Part shown: in pieces, positions 43,922-53,022 of the stretch
How positions within the stretch are numbered: position 1 is the first letter of the stretch
Layout: each line of letters opens with the position of its first letter
Made by a program: the position numbers and the translations under genes
From: Hymenobacter wooponensis
GTDB lineage: Bacteria > Bacteroidota > Bacteroidia > Cytophagales > Hymenobacteraceae
Assembly: GCF_004745865.1 (NCBI RefSeq)
Contig: NZ_SRKZ01000007.1
Span: forward strand, 1-64,000
Length of the DNA stretch: 64,000 nt
Direction of reading: 5' to 3'
The notes under the pieces: model-generated
Database searches by the model: none
What the model was told of the DNA's origin: nothing
The model's input: only the letters and a program-made list of their open reading frames with translations

Positions 43922-43957
43922 AGAAAAGCGAGCTGCCTGGGGCAACTCGCTTTTCTG
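43922..43957 (-). terminator. Terminator between M13 copies 2 and 1
   Basis: The stem AGAAAAGCGAG..TGCC / GGCA..CTCGCTTTTCT lies 20 bases after the stop of copy 2; T-rich on the minus strand. Confidence 0.8.
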
Positions 43958-43976
43958 TTTACTTACTCGTACTGGC

Positions 43977-46103
43977 TTACCAAACGCGGGCGCGCACGTT
44001 CTGGGCACGGACCATTTTGGCGTCTTCCTTACAGCCGAAGGCCTCATAGAACTCGGGCATGTTCATCAGCGGGCCGTTGGTGCGGTATTGCGCGGGCGAG
44101 TGCGGGTCCGTGAGTACCTGCTGGCGTAGAGCCTCGGGGCGCATGCTGGTGCGCCATACCTGCGCCCAGGCCAGGAAGAAGCGTTGCTCCGGCGTCAGGC
44201 CGTCGTACTGCGGACGGGGGTTGCTGCCGTACTGCTTCTGGAGTTGCTTCTGCAGGGCACTGTAGGCCAGGGCTGTACCGCCGAAGTCGGCGAGGTTTTC
44301 GCCCATAGTCAGCTTGCCATTCACGTACACTGAATCCAGAGGCGAGAACGACGAATACTGCTTGCCCACCAGGTCGGTGCGCTTAGAGAATTCAGCGGCA
44401 TCCTCCTTGGTCCACCAGTCGCGCAGGTTGCCCTCGGCGTCCGACTGCCGGCCCTGGTCATCGAAACCGTGCGTGATTTCGTGACCAATTACCGCGCCCA
44501 TACCACCGTAGTTCACCGCGTCGTCGGCCTTGGGGTCGAAGAATGGAGGCTGCATAATGCCGGCCGGGAACACGATTTCGTTCATCGTGGAGTTATAGTA
44601 GGCATTCACCGTGGGCGGCGTCATGCCCCACTCGGTGCGGTCAATCGGCTTGCCAAACTTGCTCACGTTGTCCTTGAACTCCCATTCGCGGGCAGCCAGC
44701 ACGTTTTTCAGGTACGACTCACGCGAGATGTTCAGGGCCGAGTAGTCCTTCCACTTATCCGGGTAGCCGATTTTTACGGTGAAGCCGTTCAGCTTCTTCA
44801 TGGCCTCCTGCTTGGTGGCGGGGCTCATCCACTCCAGGGCCTGAATGTGCTCACCCATGGCTTCCTTGATATTAGCCACCATCTCCAGGGCCTTCTTCTT
44901 GGTTTCGGGGGTGAAGGCTTTCTCCACGTAGATCTGACCGAAGGCCTCGCCCAACGTACCATCCGTTGAGCGCAGCATGCGCTTCCAGCGAGGCTGCTGC
45001 TGCTTGGCGCCGCTCATCACCTGGTTGAAGCGGAACGACTCATCCACGTACGCCTTCGGCAGGGCCGACGATACGGAGTTTACCAAGTGAAAGCGCATGT
45101 AGGTTTTCCAGTCACCGATGGGCTCCTGCTTCAGGGCCGCGCTGGCTTCCTTCATAAACTCAGGCTGGCCTACAATCACCTCTTTCACCGAGCCTAGGCC
45201 TACCTGGGGCAGCATAGCCGTCAGGCCGATGTTCGGAAACTGAGCATTCGCCTCGGCCACCGTCATCTTGTTGTAGTTGGCGTACCGGTCGCGGAGGGCT
45301 ACGCGGTCTTTGCTGGCTTTGGCGAGCCGGGTTTCCAGCCGCAGCACAGTGGCAGCGTTCTTAGAAGCGGTAGCCTCGTTATCACCCAACATCTTAAACA
45401 TGTTGGTGAGGTAGGTGGTGTACGCCGTCCGGATGGTCTTGGAGCGCGCATCATCCTTGAGGTAGTAGTCGCGGTCGGGCAGCGTTAGGCCACCCTGACC
45501 CATGTATACGGCATACTCCGTGCTCTTCTTGGAATCCTGGCGCACGCCCAGGCCAAACACCGAGCGGGTCTGGAGCATCTGCTGACGCACCAGTTGGGTC
45601 TGCAGTCCTTTCAGGTCTTTCACGCTATTGATGCGCGCCAGCTCGGGCTGTAGGTATTTCAAGCCAGCCTTCTCAATGGCCACGGTGTCCATGGCCGAGG
45701 CGTAGAAGTCGCCCACTTTCTGAGCATTAGAGCCCTTAGCGGCCGACTTGTTAGCGGCAGACGACTCCAGAATTTGGCGCAGCACGGCGTTGTTCTGATC
45801 GATGAGGGTATTCCAGGAGCCCCACGACGATTCGGCAGCCGGAATGGGGGTGTTCTTTACCCAAGTGCCGCTGGCATACTGGAAGAAGTCTTCGCAAGGT
45901 GATACCGACAGGTCACGAGCCGCCAGGTCCAAGCCAATGCCGGGCATTACGGGGCCTTTCGGAGCTGATTCAGTGGTGGTAGCGGTGGCAGTAGAGGTGG
46001 TAGTCGACGTGGAAGTGGCAGCAGGCGTGCTAGATGCACAACCCGTAAGGGCTAGGCCAGCAGCAGTGCCCAGCGTCAGCAATAGGTAGCTCTTCGAGAA
46101 CAT
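43977..46103 (-). CDS. M13 lipoprotein peptidase, copy 2
   Basis: A 708-residue paralogue. Lipoprotein signal ALTGC, then a Thr/Ser linker. Zinc motif HEITHGFDDQGRQ and ENLADFGG intact; C-terminus VRAQNVRARVW as in copy 1. Overall closely similar to its neighbours. The final 60 codons match copy 1 more closely than copy 3. It has its own terminator, so separate promoters are likely. Confidence 0.95.
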   Translation of the reverse strand: MFSKSYLLLTLGTAAGLALTGCASSTPAATSTSTTTSTATATTTESAPKGPVMPGIGLDLAARDLSVSPCEDFFQYASGTWVKNTPIPAAESSWGSWNTLIDQNNAVLRQILESSAANKSAAKGSNAQKVGDFYASAMDTVAIEKAGLKYLQPELARINSVKDLKGLQTQLVRQQMLQTRSVFGLGVRQDSKKSTEYAVYMGQGGLTLPDRDYYLKDDARSKTIRTAYTTYLTNMFKMLGDNEATASKNAATVLRLETRLAKASKDRVALRDRYANYNKMTVAEANAQFPNIGLTAMLPQVGLGSVKEVIVGQPEFMKEASAALKQEPIGDWKTYMRFHLVNSVSSALPKAYVDESFRFNQVMSGAKQQQPRWKRMLRSTDGTLGEAFGQIYVEKAFTPETKKKALEMVANIKEAMGEHIQALEWMSPATKQEAMKKLNGFTVKIGYPDKWKDYSALNISRESYLKNVLAAREWEFKDNVSKFGKPIDRTEWGMTPPTVNAYYNSTMNEIVFPAGIMQPPFFDPKADDAVNYGGMGAVIGHEITHGFDDQGRQSDAEGNLRDWWTKEDAAEFSKRTDLVGKQYSSFSPLDSVYVNGKLTMGENLADFGGTALAYSALQKQLQKQYGSNPRPQYDGLTPEQRFFLAWAQVWRTSMRPEALRQQVLTDPHSPAQYRTNGPLMNMPEFYEAFGCKEDAKMVRAQNVRARVW

Positions 46104-46175
46104 GTGTGAAGTTAAACTGTGTAAAAAGCGAAGTAATATACAACACTATCTTCGCTTAATTAAAAAGGCATAAAG

Positions 46176-46220
46176 CAAAGGGGGAATAAATTGTAAATAT
46201 TACAATTTATTCCCCCTTTG
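46176..46220 (-). terminator. Perfect 21-bp hairpin after M13 copy 3
   Basis: The arm CAAAGGGGGAATAAATTGTA and one more A faces its exact complement across a three-base ATA loop, five bases past the copy 3 stop. The stem is AT-rich in the middle. Confidence 0.82.
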
Positions 46221-46224
46221 AGTG

Positions 46225-48336
46225 CTACCAAATAACGGCTCGCTCAGCATCAGGCCGCACCATCTTTTGTCCTTGCTGACACCCGAATGCTTGGTAGAAT
46301 TGCGGCATGTTCATTAGCGGCCCAATGGTCCGGTACTGATCGGGCGAGTGGGGGTCTGTTAGGATCTGCTGACGCAACGCCTCGGGGCGGATGTTGGACC
46401 GCCGTAGCTGGGCCCAGCTCAGGAAGAAGCGCTGTTCGGGCGTAAAGCCATCAATAACGGGGCGCGGACCGCTTCCATACTGCTTCTGCAGCTGCTTTTG
46501 TAAGGCACCATATACAATGGTGAGGCCGGCGAAGTCGGCGAGGTTTTCGCCCATGGTCAGTTTGCCGTTCACGTACACCGAATCAAGCGGAGAGAAAGCG
46601 GAGTACTGCTTGCCTACTACGCCAGCGCGCTGGGTGAACTGCTCACCATCTTCTTTGGTCCACCAATCACGCAAGTTGCCCTCTGAGTCATATTGCCGGC
46701 CTTGGTCGTCGAAGCCGTGGGTCATTTCATGGCCCATTACGCCGCCAATAGCGCCGTAGTTTACCGCATCGTCGGCTTCGGGGTCGAAGAACGGCGGCTG
46801 CAGGTACCCGGCCGGGAACACGATTTCGTTCATCGGCGGGTTGTAGTAGGCATTGATGGTGGGAGGCGTCATGCTCCACTCGGTGCGGTCAATTGGCCCG
46901 CCAAATTTCTTGACGTTCTGCTGGTAGTTCCACTGGCGGGCGGCCAGCACGTTCTTCAAGTACGACTCACGCGAGATGTTCAGGGCCGAGTAGTCCTTCC
47001 ACTTATCCGGGTAGCCGATTTTTACGCGCAGCGCATTCAGCTTCTTCAACGCCTCCTGCTTGGTGGCGTCGCTCATCCAGGTGTTGGTCTGAATGTGCTC
47101 GGCCATCGACTCCTTAATGTTCGCCACCATCTGTAGGGCTTTGGCCTTGGCTTCAGGCGAGAAGGCTTTATCTACGTACAGCTGCCCAAACGCCTCTCCC
47201 AGGGTACCATCGGTGGCGGCCTGCATGCGCTTCCAGCGCACCGACTGCTGCTTGGCGCCGCTGGTTACCTGCGAAAACCTAAAGGCCTCGTCGCTATAAG
47301 ACTTGGGCAGCGCCGATGGCACCGACGACACCAGCTGCCACGCCAGGTAGGTCTTGATATCGCTTAAAGGCTCTTGCTTCAGCAGGTTGCTCACCTCCGC
47401 AAAGAACTCCGGCTGGCCTACAATTACCTCTTTCGCTGCCCCAAGCCCGTTCTGCGCCAGCAACGTGGGCAGGCCCAGGTTGGGGAACTGCTTGTTCGCC
47501 TCAGCCAGCGTCATTTTGTTGTAGCTGGCGTTAGGGTCGCGCAATGCTACGCGGTCCTTCGACGCTTGAGCCAGGCGCGTTTCGAGGCGCAGAACCGCCG
47601 CAGCCTTCTTCGCTGCTGTCGCCTCCGAGTCGCCCATGAGCTTGAACGTGTTGGTCATGTACGTCACGTAGGCCGTGCGCACGGCTTTAGAACGGGCGTC
47701 GTCCTTGAGGTAGTAGTCGCGGTCGGGCATGCCGAGGCCACCCTGGCTCATGTTCACGGCGTACACCGTGCTCTGCTTCCGGTCGGGGCCCACCCCGGCC
47801 CGGAAGAAAGCGCCTGTGCCTAACGTCTGCTGCCGGGCTATTTCTGCCTGCAACGTTTTCAGGTCTTTGACGGCGGCAATCCAGTTTAGTTCGGGCTGCA
47901 AATACTTTAGGCCTGCTTTCTCAAGACCTACGGAGTCCATGCCAGAGGCATAGAAGTCGCCTACCTTTTGCAGGTTAGAGCCCTTAGGCGCTGAGGTATT
48001 TGCTGCGGCCTCTTCCAAAATTCGGCGCAGCGTGGCCTGGGTACGGTCGCCGAGCAGGTTGCGCGGACCCCAGCGGGTGGCGTAGGCTGGCACGGGGTTG
48101 TTCTTTAGCCAATTGCCACCTGAGAAGCGGTAAAAATCCTCGCAGGGCGACACGGAGCGGTCAATATCCGCCAACACAATACTGCGGCCGGGTACTGAGG
48201 CTGCGGTCGGTGGCGGGGTGGCAGTGGTACTAGAGGTGGCAGCAGGAGTAGTGGCAGTTTGGCTAGTGGCGCAGCCCGCTAGTGCCAAAGCAAATGCGGC
48301 AGCAGTGGCTTGGCGAGTTGTACTGGTTCTTTTCAT
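46225..48336 (-). CDS. M13 lipoprotein peptidase, copy 3
   Basis: Start at MKRTSTTRQATAAAFALALA (48336) gives a lipoprotein signal with ALAGC; the frame extends eleven codons further without conserved character. Length about 703. Zinc motif is HEMTHGFDDQGRQ (Met replaces Ile, harmless), and ENLADFAG follows. C-terminus is divergent, ERAVIW. It shares an almost identical 176-bp segment with copy 1, although copy 2 differs there. First of the tandem in transcription order. Confidence 0.95.
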   Translation of the reverse strand: MKRTSTTRQATAAAFALALAGCATSQTATTPAATSSTTATPPPTAASVPGRSIVLADIDRSVSPCEDFYRFSGGNWLKNNPVPAYATRWGPRNLLGDRTQATLRRILEEAAANTSAPKGSNLQKVGDFYASGMDSVGLEKAGLKYLQPELNWIAAVKDLKTLQAEIARQQTLGTGAFFRAGVGPDRKQSTVYAVNMSQGGLGMPDRDYYLKDDARSKAVRTAYVTYMTNTFKLMGDSEATAAKKAAAVLRLETRLAQASKDRVALRDPNASYNKMTLAEANKQFPNLGLPTLLAQNGLGAAKEVIVGQPEFFAEVSNLLKQEPLSDIKTYLAWQLVSSVPSALPKSYSDEAFRFSQVTSGAKQQSVRWKRMQAATDGTLGEAFGQLYVDKAFSPEAKAKALQMVANIKESMAEHIQTNTWMSDATKQEALKKLNALRVKIGYPDKWKDYSALNISRESYLKNVLAARQWNYQQNVKKFGGPIDRTEWSMTPPTINAYYNPPMNEIVFPAGYLQPPFFDPEADDAVNYGAIGGVMGHEMTHGFDDQGRQYDSEGNLRDWWTKEDGEQFTQRAGVVGKQYSAFSPLDSVYVNGKLTMGENLADFAGLTIVYGALQKQLQKQYGSGPRPVIDGFTPEQRFFLSWAQLRRSNIRPEALRQQILTDPHSPDQYRTIGPLMNMPQFYQAFGCQQGQKMVRPDAERAVIW

Positions 48337-48428
48337 GTGCAAGAGAAAGCCGGTGACGTAGAAAAGCAAGGTCGCGCGCGCAAGCGCGAGGGTTGCGCGG
48401 GTTTACATGCGGAAGTGGCCTAGGCAAA

Positions 48429-48465
48429 GAAAAAGCTGCTTCCCTGGCAGGAAAGCAGCTTTTCA
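48429..48465 (-). terminator. Terminator of the aminopeptidase gene
   Basis: The stem AAAAGCTGCTTCCC / GGAAAGCAGCTTTT (one mismatch) with T-run on the minus strand, 40 bases after the stop. Confidence 0.88.
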
Positions 48466-48503
48466 AAACTACCGAGTGGTTTCTTCTCGTGACAGTAAGT
48501 AGC

Positions 48504-49718
48504 CTATTTACTGCTTTTCTTAGACGCAGGCACTGCAGCAGTTACCGGAGATACCAGTTGGCCGTTACGTACCAGCACAGTGCCATCTACCTCCACTGTG
48601 GCGTTGGCGATGGGAAAGGAGTATGAGCCTGGCGTATTATTTTGCCCGCCCAACAGGCCGTTATTGCCCGTTCTCAAGTACACCATGCCCGCTGCCATAT
48701 TCGGGTTATAGGCCTTCTGCTCTTGCGTTTTCATCATGGGGTTTAACCCTATAGAGAAATTGCTGATTTGCATAGCTTCAGGACCGTATGGCGCAAGCCG
48801 CTGTTGAAAAACATCGGCGCCAGCGTCGGCACGCACGTTCGTTAGCTGACCGCCTTTTACATCGGCTTTGAAGCCAGTTAGAGGCTGTCCATCGGAAATG
48901 TAATCATTAGCCGCCGCCAAACGGCCTGTAGCTGAGGTTTCCTGGCAGGTGCCATAGATACGTCCGCCGGGCAGGGCCGCTGTGCGGTTATAAATGAGTT
49001 TTTCCTGCTGGTCGGTGGCCGATACTATCCCGTCGTCAGTAAATACAGAGCGGCCACCTAGTTCCAGCGTTAGGTCGGTGCCAGCTGGCGAGGTGATGTG
49101 CATTTTACGCCCCTTCGCAATGATCTGCTTCATGCGGTCGGCCTGTCCGGCTATGGCGGTATAATCGGCCCCGACGCCAGCCCATATCATTTGCTCGTAG
49201 CCAGAGTAGTCAAGCTTCTGCGCTGCCGCATAGCTTTTGCTTGGGTAGCTCACAAATACACCCCGCAACTTGCTAGCATCAAGCCGCTTGTTGATATCAC
49301 TTGCCGCGGCAGCCTGGCCAAACTTGGCTTGGCGAGCGGGGCTTAAGCCATTCATTACGGCGCGACTGTCCTCTACCTGAGGCAATTGAATGAGCACATC
49401 CGCTAGCAGCATCCGGTTGTTTGCTTTACTGGCCTGGATGGCCGCTTCGGGCGTTTCCATGTTGATGGCTCGTGCCACTTTGTCGGTGGTCAGGATCATG
49501 CTGGGCTGCCCACCGGCACGCGCTACTTCCACTGCTACGGCCTCCATGAGCGGCAGCGTGTGCTGACCTCCAGTAATAAGTACATCCTCCCCAGGCTTTA
49601 CCCCTGCCGAAGTATTCACAATCTGTTTGGCAATCTGCTCGTAGTTCTGCCCGAAAGCCGACCCACTCAGTGAAAGCAACCCCAACACACCACTCACTAG
49701 TAATCCTTGCTTCATCAT
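48504..49718 (-). CDS. Exported aminopeptidase, M29-like
   Basis: A 404-residue protein with signal peptide (MMKQGLLVSGVLGLLSLSGSAFGQ). The rest matches the thermophilic-aminopeptidase (M29) layout: VKPGEDVLITGGQHTLPLME near the N-terminus, SYPSKSYA, and SPAGTDLTLELGGRS in the middle. Predicted metal-ligand region ISNFSIGLNPMM is near residue 340. Cytosolic in most relatives, so the signal peptide is notable. It is upstream of three M13 peptidases on the same strand, suggesting a periplasmic peptide-degradation cluster. A terminator-like hairpin abuts its start. Confidence 0.82.
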   Translation of the reverse strand: MMKQGLLVSGVLGLLSLSGSAFGQNYEQIAKQIVNTSAGVKPGEDVLITGGQHTLPLMEAVAVEVARAGGQPSMILTTDKVARAINMETPEAAIQASKANNRMLLADVLIQLPQVEDSRAVMNGLSPARQAKFGQAAAASDINKRLDASKLRGVFVSYPSKSYAAAQKLDYSGYEQMIWAGVGADYTAIAGQADRMKQIIAKGRKMHITSPAGTDLTLELGGRSVFTDDGIVSATDQQEKLIYNRTAALPGGRIYGTCQETSATGRLAAANDYISDGQPLTGFKADVKGGQLTNVRADAGADVFQQRLAPYGPEAMQISNFSIGLNPMMKTQEQKAYNPNMAAGMVYLRTGNNGLLGGQNNTPGSYSFPIANATVEVDGTVLVRNGQLVSPVTAAVPASKKSSK

Positions 49719-49736
49719 TGTACTAAGGGTTAGTAT

Positions 49737-49794
49737 GAAAAAAGACCAGCGGTTCGAGACGGTCGGCCTAGCCGACTGTCCCGAACCGCTGGTC
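49737..49794 (-). terminator. Terminator or attenuator directly before the aminopeptidase
   Basis: A 51-base hairpin, GACCAGCGGTTCG..GAC..GTCGGC and its complement, followed on the minus strand by TTTTTT (49738-49743). It ends only about 20 bases before the aminopeptidase ATG. It may end transcripts from the OYE gene or act as an attenuator in the leader. Confidence 0.7.
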
Positions 49795-49999
49795 CTGGGC
49801 AGAAAGTACTTAGGTCAGCAAGTCCAAACGCTACTATTGCACATATTACAGTTTAAATATGACATTATTTACCAAACTCCACAGTATTACAAAATAAATT
49901 AGGAGCGCACTCTAGTCTGCCACTAGTAGGCAATGTTGCGAGCGGAGAAATCCCCTCAGTGCAGTAGCCAGTGGGCTGGTTAATAGGCACCTGACTGGC

Positions 50000-51073
50000 T
50001 TACCGCCGGCGCGGCTTGGCGCGCTCATATTGCACCGGCCATTCCACCTCGGCCCCTAGCTCATGAGCGGCGCGCAACGGGAAATAAGGGTCGCGGAGCG
50101 ATTCGCGGGCCAGTAGCACCAAATCGGCCTGGCCGGTGGCAATGATATCTTCAGCTTGCTGAGCGTTGGTGATGAGGCCTACGGCACCGGTCAGGATGCC
50201 GGCTTCGCGCTTTACCTGCTCGGCAAACTGCACCTGATAACCGGGGCCCACCGGGATTTGCGCAGTAGCCACGTTGCCGCCCGTAGAGCAGTCAACGAGG
50301 TCCACTCCTTTATCCTTTAGAAGCTTCGCTAGCTGCACCGATTCTTCCACGGTCCAGCCGCCCTCGGTCCAGTCGGTGGCGGAGACGCGCACGATAAGCG
50401 GCAGCTCCGTAGGCCACTCGGCGCGGGTGGCTTCCGTTACTTCCAGCAGCAGACGCACCCGGTTCTCGAACGAGCCGCCGTACTCGTCGGTGCGCTTGTT
50501 GCTCAGGGGCGAGAAGAACTCGTGCAACAGGTAGCCGTGGGCACCGTGAATCTCAATTACTTGGAAACCCGCCTCCAGCGTGCGGCGCGTAGCCACTCGG
50601 AAGTCTTCTATTACCTGCTGAATCTCAGCCAGGCTAAGCTCATGGGGCGCGGGCTCCTCGGCGGTGAAGGGCACGGCGCTGGGTGCTACGGTGGTCCAGC
50701 CACCCTCCGAAGCAGGTACCACTCCGCCGCCCTTCCAGGGGCTGGCGTGGCTGGCTTTGCGGCCCGCGTGGGCCAGCTGAATGCCGGCCACCGAGCCATT
50801 GGCTTTCAGGAAATCAGTGATGCGACGCAGGCCTGGTACGTGCTCATCTTTCCAGATACCCAGGTCATCGGGGGTAATGCGGCCTTCCGGCGACACGGCC
50901 GTGGCTTCCAGAATGATAAGGCTGGCGCCGCCCACGGCCCGGGAGCCCAAGTGCACAAAGTGCCAGTCGTTGGTGAACCCGTCCTCGGCGCTGTACTGGC
51001 ACATGGGCGAGATGACGATGCGGTTTTTAAGCGTGATGCCGCGCAAGGTGAGCGGCGTGAATAGCTGAGCCAT
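50000..51073 (-). CDS. OYE-family NADH:flavin oxidoreductase (NamA/YqjM-like)
   Basis: FMN-dependent ene-reductase of about 357 residues; start MAQLFTPLTLRGITLKNRI (51073) chosen over an upstream extension of 27 codons. FMN and substrate features: PMCQYS (Cys25, as in the thermostable YqjM-like class), QLAHAGRKA, EIHGAHGYLLHEFFSPLSN, and C-terminal GLITNAQQAED with ARESLRDPYFP. Such enzymes reduce activated alkenes with NAD(P)H. Isolated gene. Confidence 0.93.
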   Translation of the reverse strand: MAQLFTPLTLRGITLKNRIVISPMCQYSAEDGFTNDWHFVHLGSRAVGGASLIILEATAVSPEGRITPDDLGIWKDEHVPGLRRITDFLKANGSVAGIQLAHAGRKASHASPWKGGGVVPASEGGWTTVAPSAVPFTAEEPAPHELSLAEIQQVIEDFRVATRRTLEAGFQVIEIHGAHGYLLHEFFSPLSNKRTDEYGGSFENRVRLLLEVTEATRAEWPTELPLIVRVSATDWTEGGWTVEESVQLAKLLKDKGVDLVDCSTGGNVATAQIPVGPGYQVQFAEQVKREAGILTGAVGLITNAQQAEDIIATGQADLVLLARESLRDPYFPLRAAHELGAEVEWPVQYERAKPRRR

Positions 51074-51199
51074 ATAAAAAGGGCGGAATGAAGTTTCAAA
51101 AGCGAAGACCTCTAAACCGCTTCGTGGCGGGCAGGGTTTTGGTTGAGCTGCCAAAAAACCATTTGGGGGTGCTGGTGGTATGCTATGGCTGACTATAAG

Positions 51200-51350
51200 C
51201 TAGCGAGCTAGTTCCCCTCCTCAGCTGAGGAGGGGCTAGGGGTGGTTGACAATCGTTGAACATCATCTAGCAACAAGCTCTAGTTATTGTTCTAAGCCAC
51301 ATCAACCACCCCTAACCCCTCTTTTCTAAGGAGGGGAACTAGCTCGCTAG
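51200..51350 (+). repeat. Full family B palindromic repeat
   Basis: Arms CTAGCGAGCTAGTTCCCCTC and its inverse GAGGGGAACTAGCTCGCTAG, with an inner GGGGTGGTTGA / ATCAACCACCCC pair. About 151 bp, filling most of the gene gap. The partial copy at 13034 carries only the right-hand blocks. Confidence 0.9.
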
Positions 51351-51391
51351 ACTAGGGTTGGTTTACTCCGACCTTCTTCAAAGCTTCTCCC

Positions 51392-52246
51392 ATGCGTACC
51401 ATCAAGCAACAACACCGGGCCGTTAGTGCCCCCATCGCCGACCTCGTCACCTACCGGGCTCTGCCCACGCAGTCGGTAGAGCACCTCGATCCATTTCTGT
51501 TTCTTAACCACCACGGCCCGCAGGTGTACCGGGCACCCAACGGCGGGCTGCCCTTCGGCCCCCACCCCCACCGTGGCTTCGAGACCGTGACTTTTATTCT
51601 CGATGGCGACATCATGCACCAGGATACCGGCGGGCACCAGAGCATTATCGGGCCGGGCGGTATTCAGTGGATGACGGCGGGCCGCGGCCTGATTCATGCC
51701 GAAATTTCCTCCCCTGAATTCAAGCGCCAGGGTGGCCCCCTTGAGATTCTGCAGCTTTGGGTAAACCTGCCCGCCAAGGATAAAATGGTGGAGCCTCGCT
51801 ACATAGGCCTACAGGAGCCCGAAATTCCGACAGTAACTCTCGACAATGACCGTGTGACCATTCAGGCGGTATCGGGCAACTGGGCAGGTACGCCGGGGGC
51901 CGTGCAGCCGCTGGCCGATATTCAGTTGGCTACCATCCATTTCCGGGAAGGCGGTACCCTCAACCTGAACATTCCGGCGGAGCGCACCATTTTCTTCTAC
52001 ACCGTGCGGGGACGCCTACGTGTGAACGGGCAGGAAACCGAAGCCCGCCAGCTGGTTGAGTTCAATTACGACGGCGACGACCTGAACATTGAAGCCCTCT
52101 CCGATGCGGTATTGCTGCTAGGCCACGCCAAGCCCTTCGAGGAGCCCATAGTGGCCTACGGCCCCTTCGTGATGAATACCGAGCAGCAGATTCAGGAGGC
52201 CTACCGCGACTACCAAGCCGGCAAGTTTGGCCGCTGGTCGGAATAA
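51392..52246 (+). CDS. Pirin family protein
   Basis: A 284-residue two-cupin protein. The first cupin carries the metal motif FGPHPHRGFETVTFILDG and later TAGRGLIHAEIS, with the three His and Glu residues characteristic of iron-binding pirins such as YhaK/YhhW. The second cupin (about 160-284) is more diverged. Bacterial relatives show quercetinase activity or act as regulators. No signal peptide. Location next to the OYE gene, across a repeat, has no clear functional link. Confidence 0.93.
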   Translation: MRTIKQQHRAVSAPIADLVTYRALPTQSVEHLDPFLFLNHHGPQVYRAPNGGLPFGPHPHRGFETVTFILDGDIMHQDTGGHQSIIGPGGIQWMTAGRGLIHAEISSPEFKRQGGPLEILQLWVNLPAKDKMVEPRYIGLQEPEIPTVTLDNDRVTIQAVSGNWAGTPGAVQPLADIQLATIHFREGGTLNLNIPAERTIFFYTVRGRLRVNGQETEARQLVEFNYDGDDLNIEALSDAVLLLGHAKPFEEPIVAYGPFVMNTEQQIQEAYRDYQAGKFGRWSE

Positions 52247-52398
52247 AGTTTTCCTTGCCTAAGGTAATAAGAGCAGTCAACCGTCTGTCAGGGTGCGCCA
52301 TCTACTGGACGCTGAGCAGCTTATGACAGACGGTTTTACTCCACCAGCAGAAGTATTGCACGAAAAGATTGTACACAATCTTTCTTCGCCGTACATTT

Positions 52399-52415
52399 GT
52401 AACAGATTCTGTTAC
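52399..52415 (+). promoter_or_regulatory. Operator dyad before the Rrf2 gene
   Basis: GTAACAG-ATT-CTGTTAC is a perfect 7-3-7 dyad, 10 bases before the Rrf2 start. A second site of the same design follows the gene. Confidence 0.7.
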
Positions 52416-52425
52416 GTATTCACTC

Positions 52426-52875
52426 ATGAACACTCGTTTCGCCGTCGCGACGCACATTCTGGCGTATCTGGCCCACTCCAAGGGGCAGCCGGTATCGTCG
52501 GAGGTGCTGGCCAGCAGCGCGGGCACCCATCCGGTGGTCGTGCGCCGGCTGATGGGCAACCTGCGCGATGCCGGGCTGGTGCAAAGCCAGCGGGGCGCCG
52601 GTGGGGGCACCATACTGGCCCGCCCGGCCGCCGAGATTTCCCTGCTCGATGTGTTTCGGGCCGCGCAAGAGGGCGAGCCGGATCTGTTTTCCGTGAACAG
52701 CACCAACCCTAATGAGAACTGCGACCTAGGCCGCGTGATGCAAGAGACCCTGGAAGGAGTTCTTGGTAACGCTATTGCCGCCATGCGGGCATCTTTGGCC
52801 GCGGTGTCGGTTGAGCAGGTAATGCAGGAGCTGGCTGCCCGCCGCCCCAACCATTGCCCCAAGGCCTTTGAATAG
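52426..52875 (+). CDS. Rrf2-family transcriptional regulator (YwnA-like)
   Basis: A 149-residue winged-helix regulator starting MNTRFAVATHILAYLAHSK; an upstream frame extension is rejected because it overlaps the operator. Helix-turn-helix VSSEVLASSAGTHPVVVRRL followed by the wing VQSQRGAGGG. The three Fe-S cysteines of IscR/NsrR are absent; the only cysteines are in NENCDLG and near the C-terminus (HCPK), so a thiol- or ligand-type sensor is likelier. Matching dyads lie on both sides. Confidence 0.93.
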   Translation: MNTRFAVATHILAYLAHSKGQPVSSEVLASSAGTHPVVVRRLMGNLRDAGLVQSQRGAGGGTILARPAAEISLLDVFRAAQEGEPDLFSVNSTNPNENCDLGRVMQETLEGVLGNAIAAMRASLAAVSVEQVMQELAARRPNHCPKAFE

Positions 52876-52896
52876 CTTTTTTATTTACTCCCAAAT

Positions 52897-52913
52897 GTAA
52901 CCAAACTGGTTAC
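52897..52913 (+). promoter_or_regulatory. Second Rrf2-type operator dyad
   Basis: GTAACCA-AAC-TGGTTAC has the same 7-3-7 shape and GTAAC ends as the site upstream of rrf2. It lies 110 bases before the membrane-fusion-like gene, suggesting that gene is a regulator target. Confidence 0.6.
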
Positions 52914-53022
52914 TTACTGATTACCTGACGTTTCCAACTTTTACTCCTCCGCCCGGACAGGGCGCCCGCCAGGCCGCAATTGACCGACGAGCCGCTTTCG
53001 GTGAGGTTATTTTACCCTAGTC

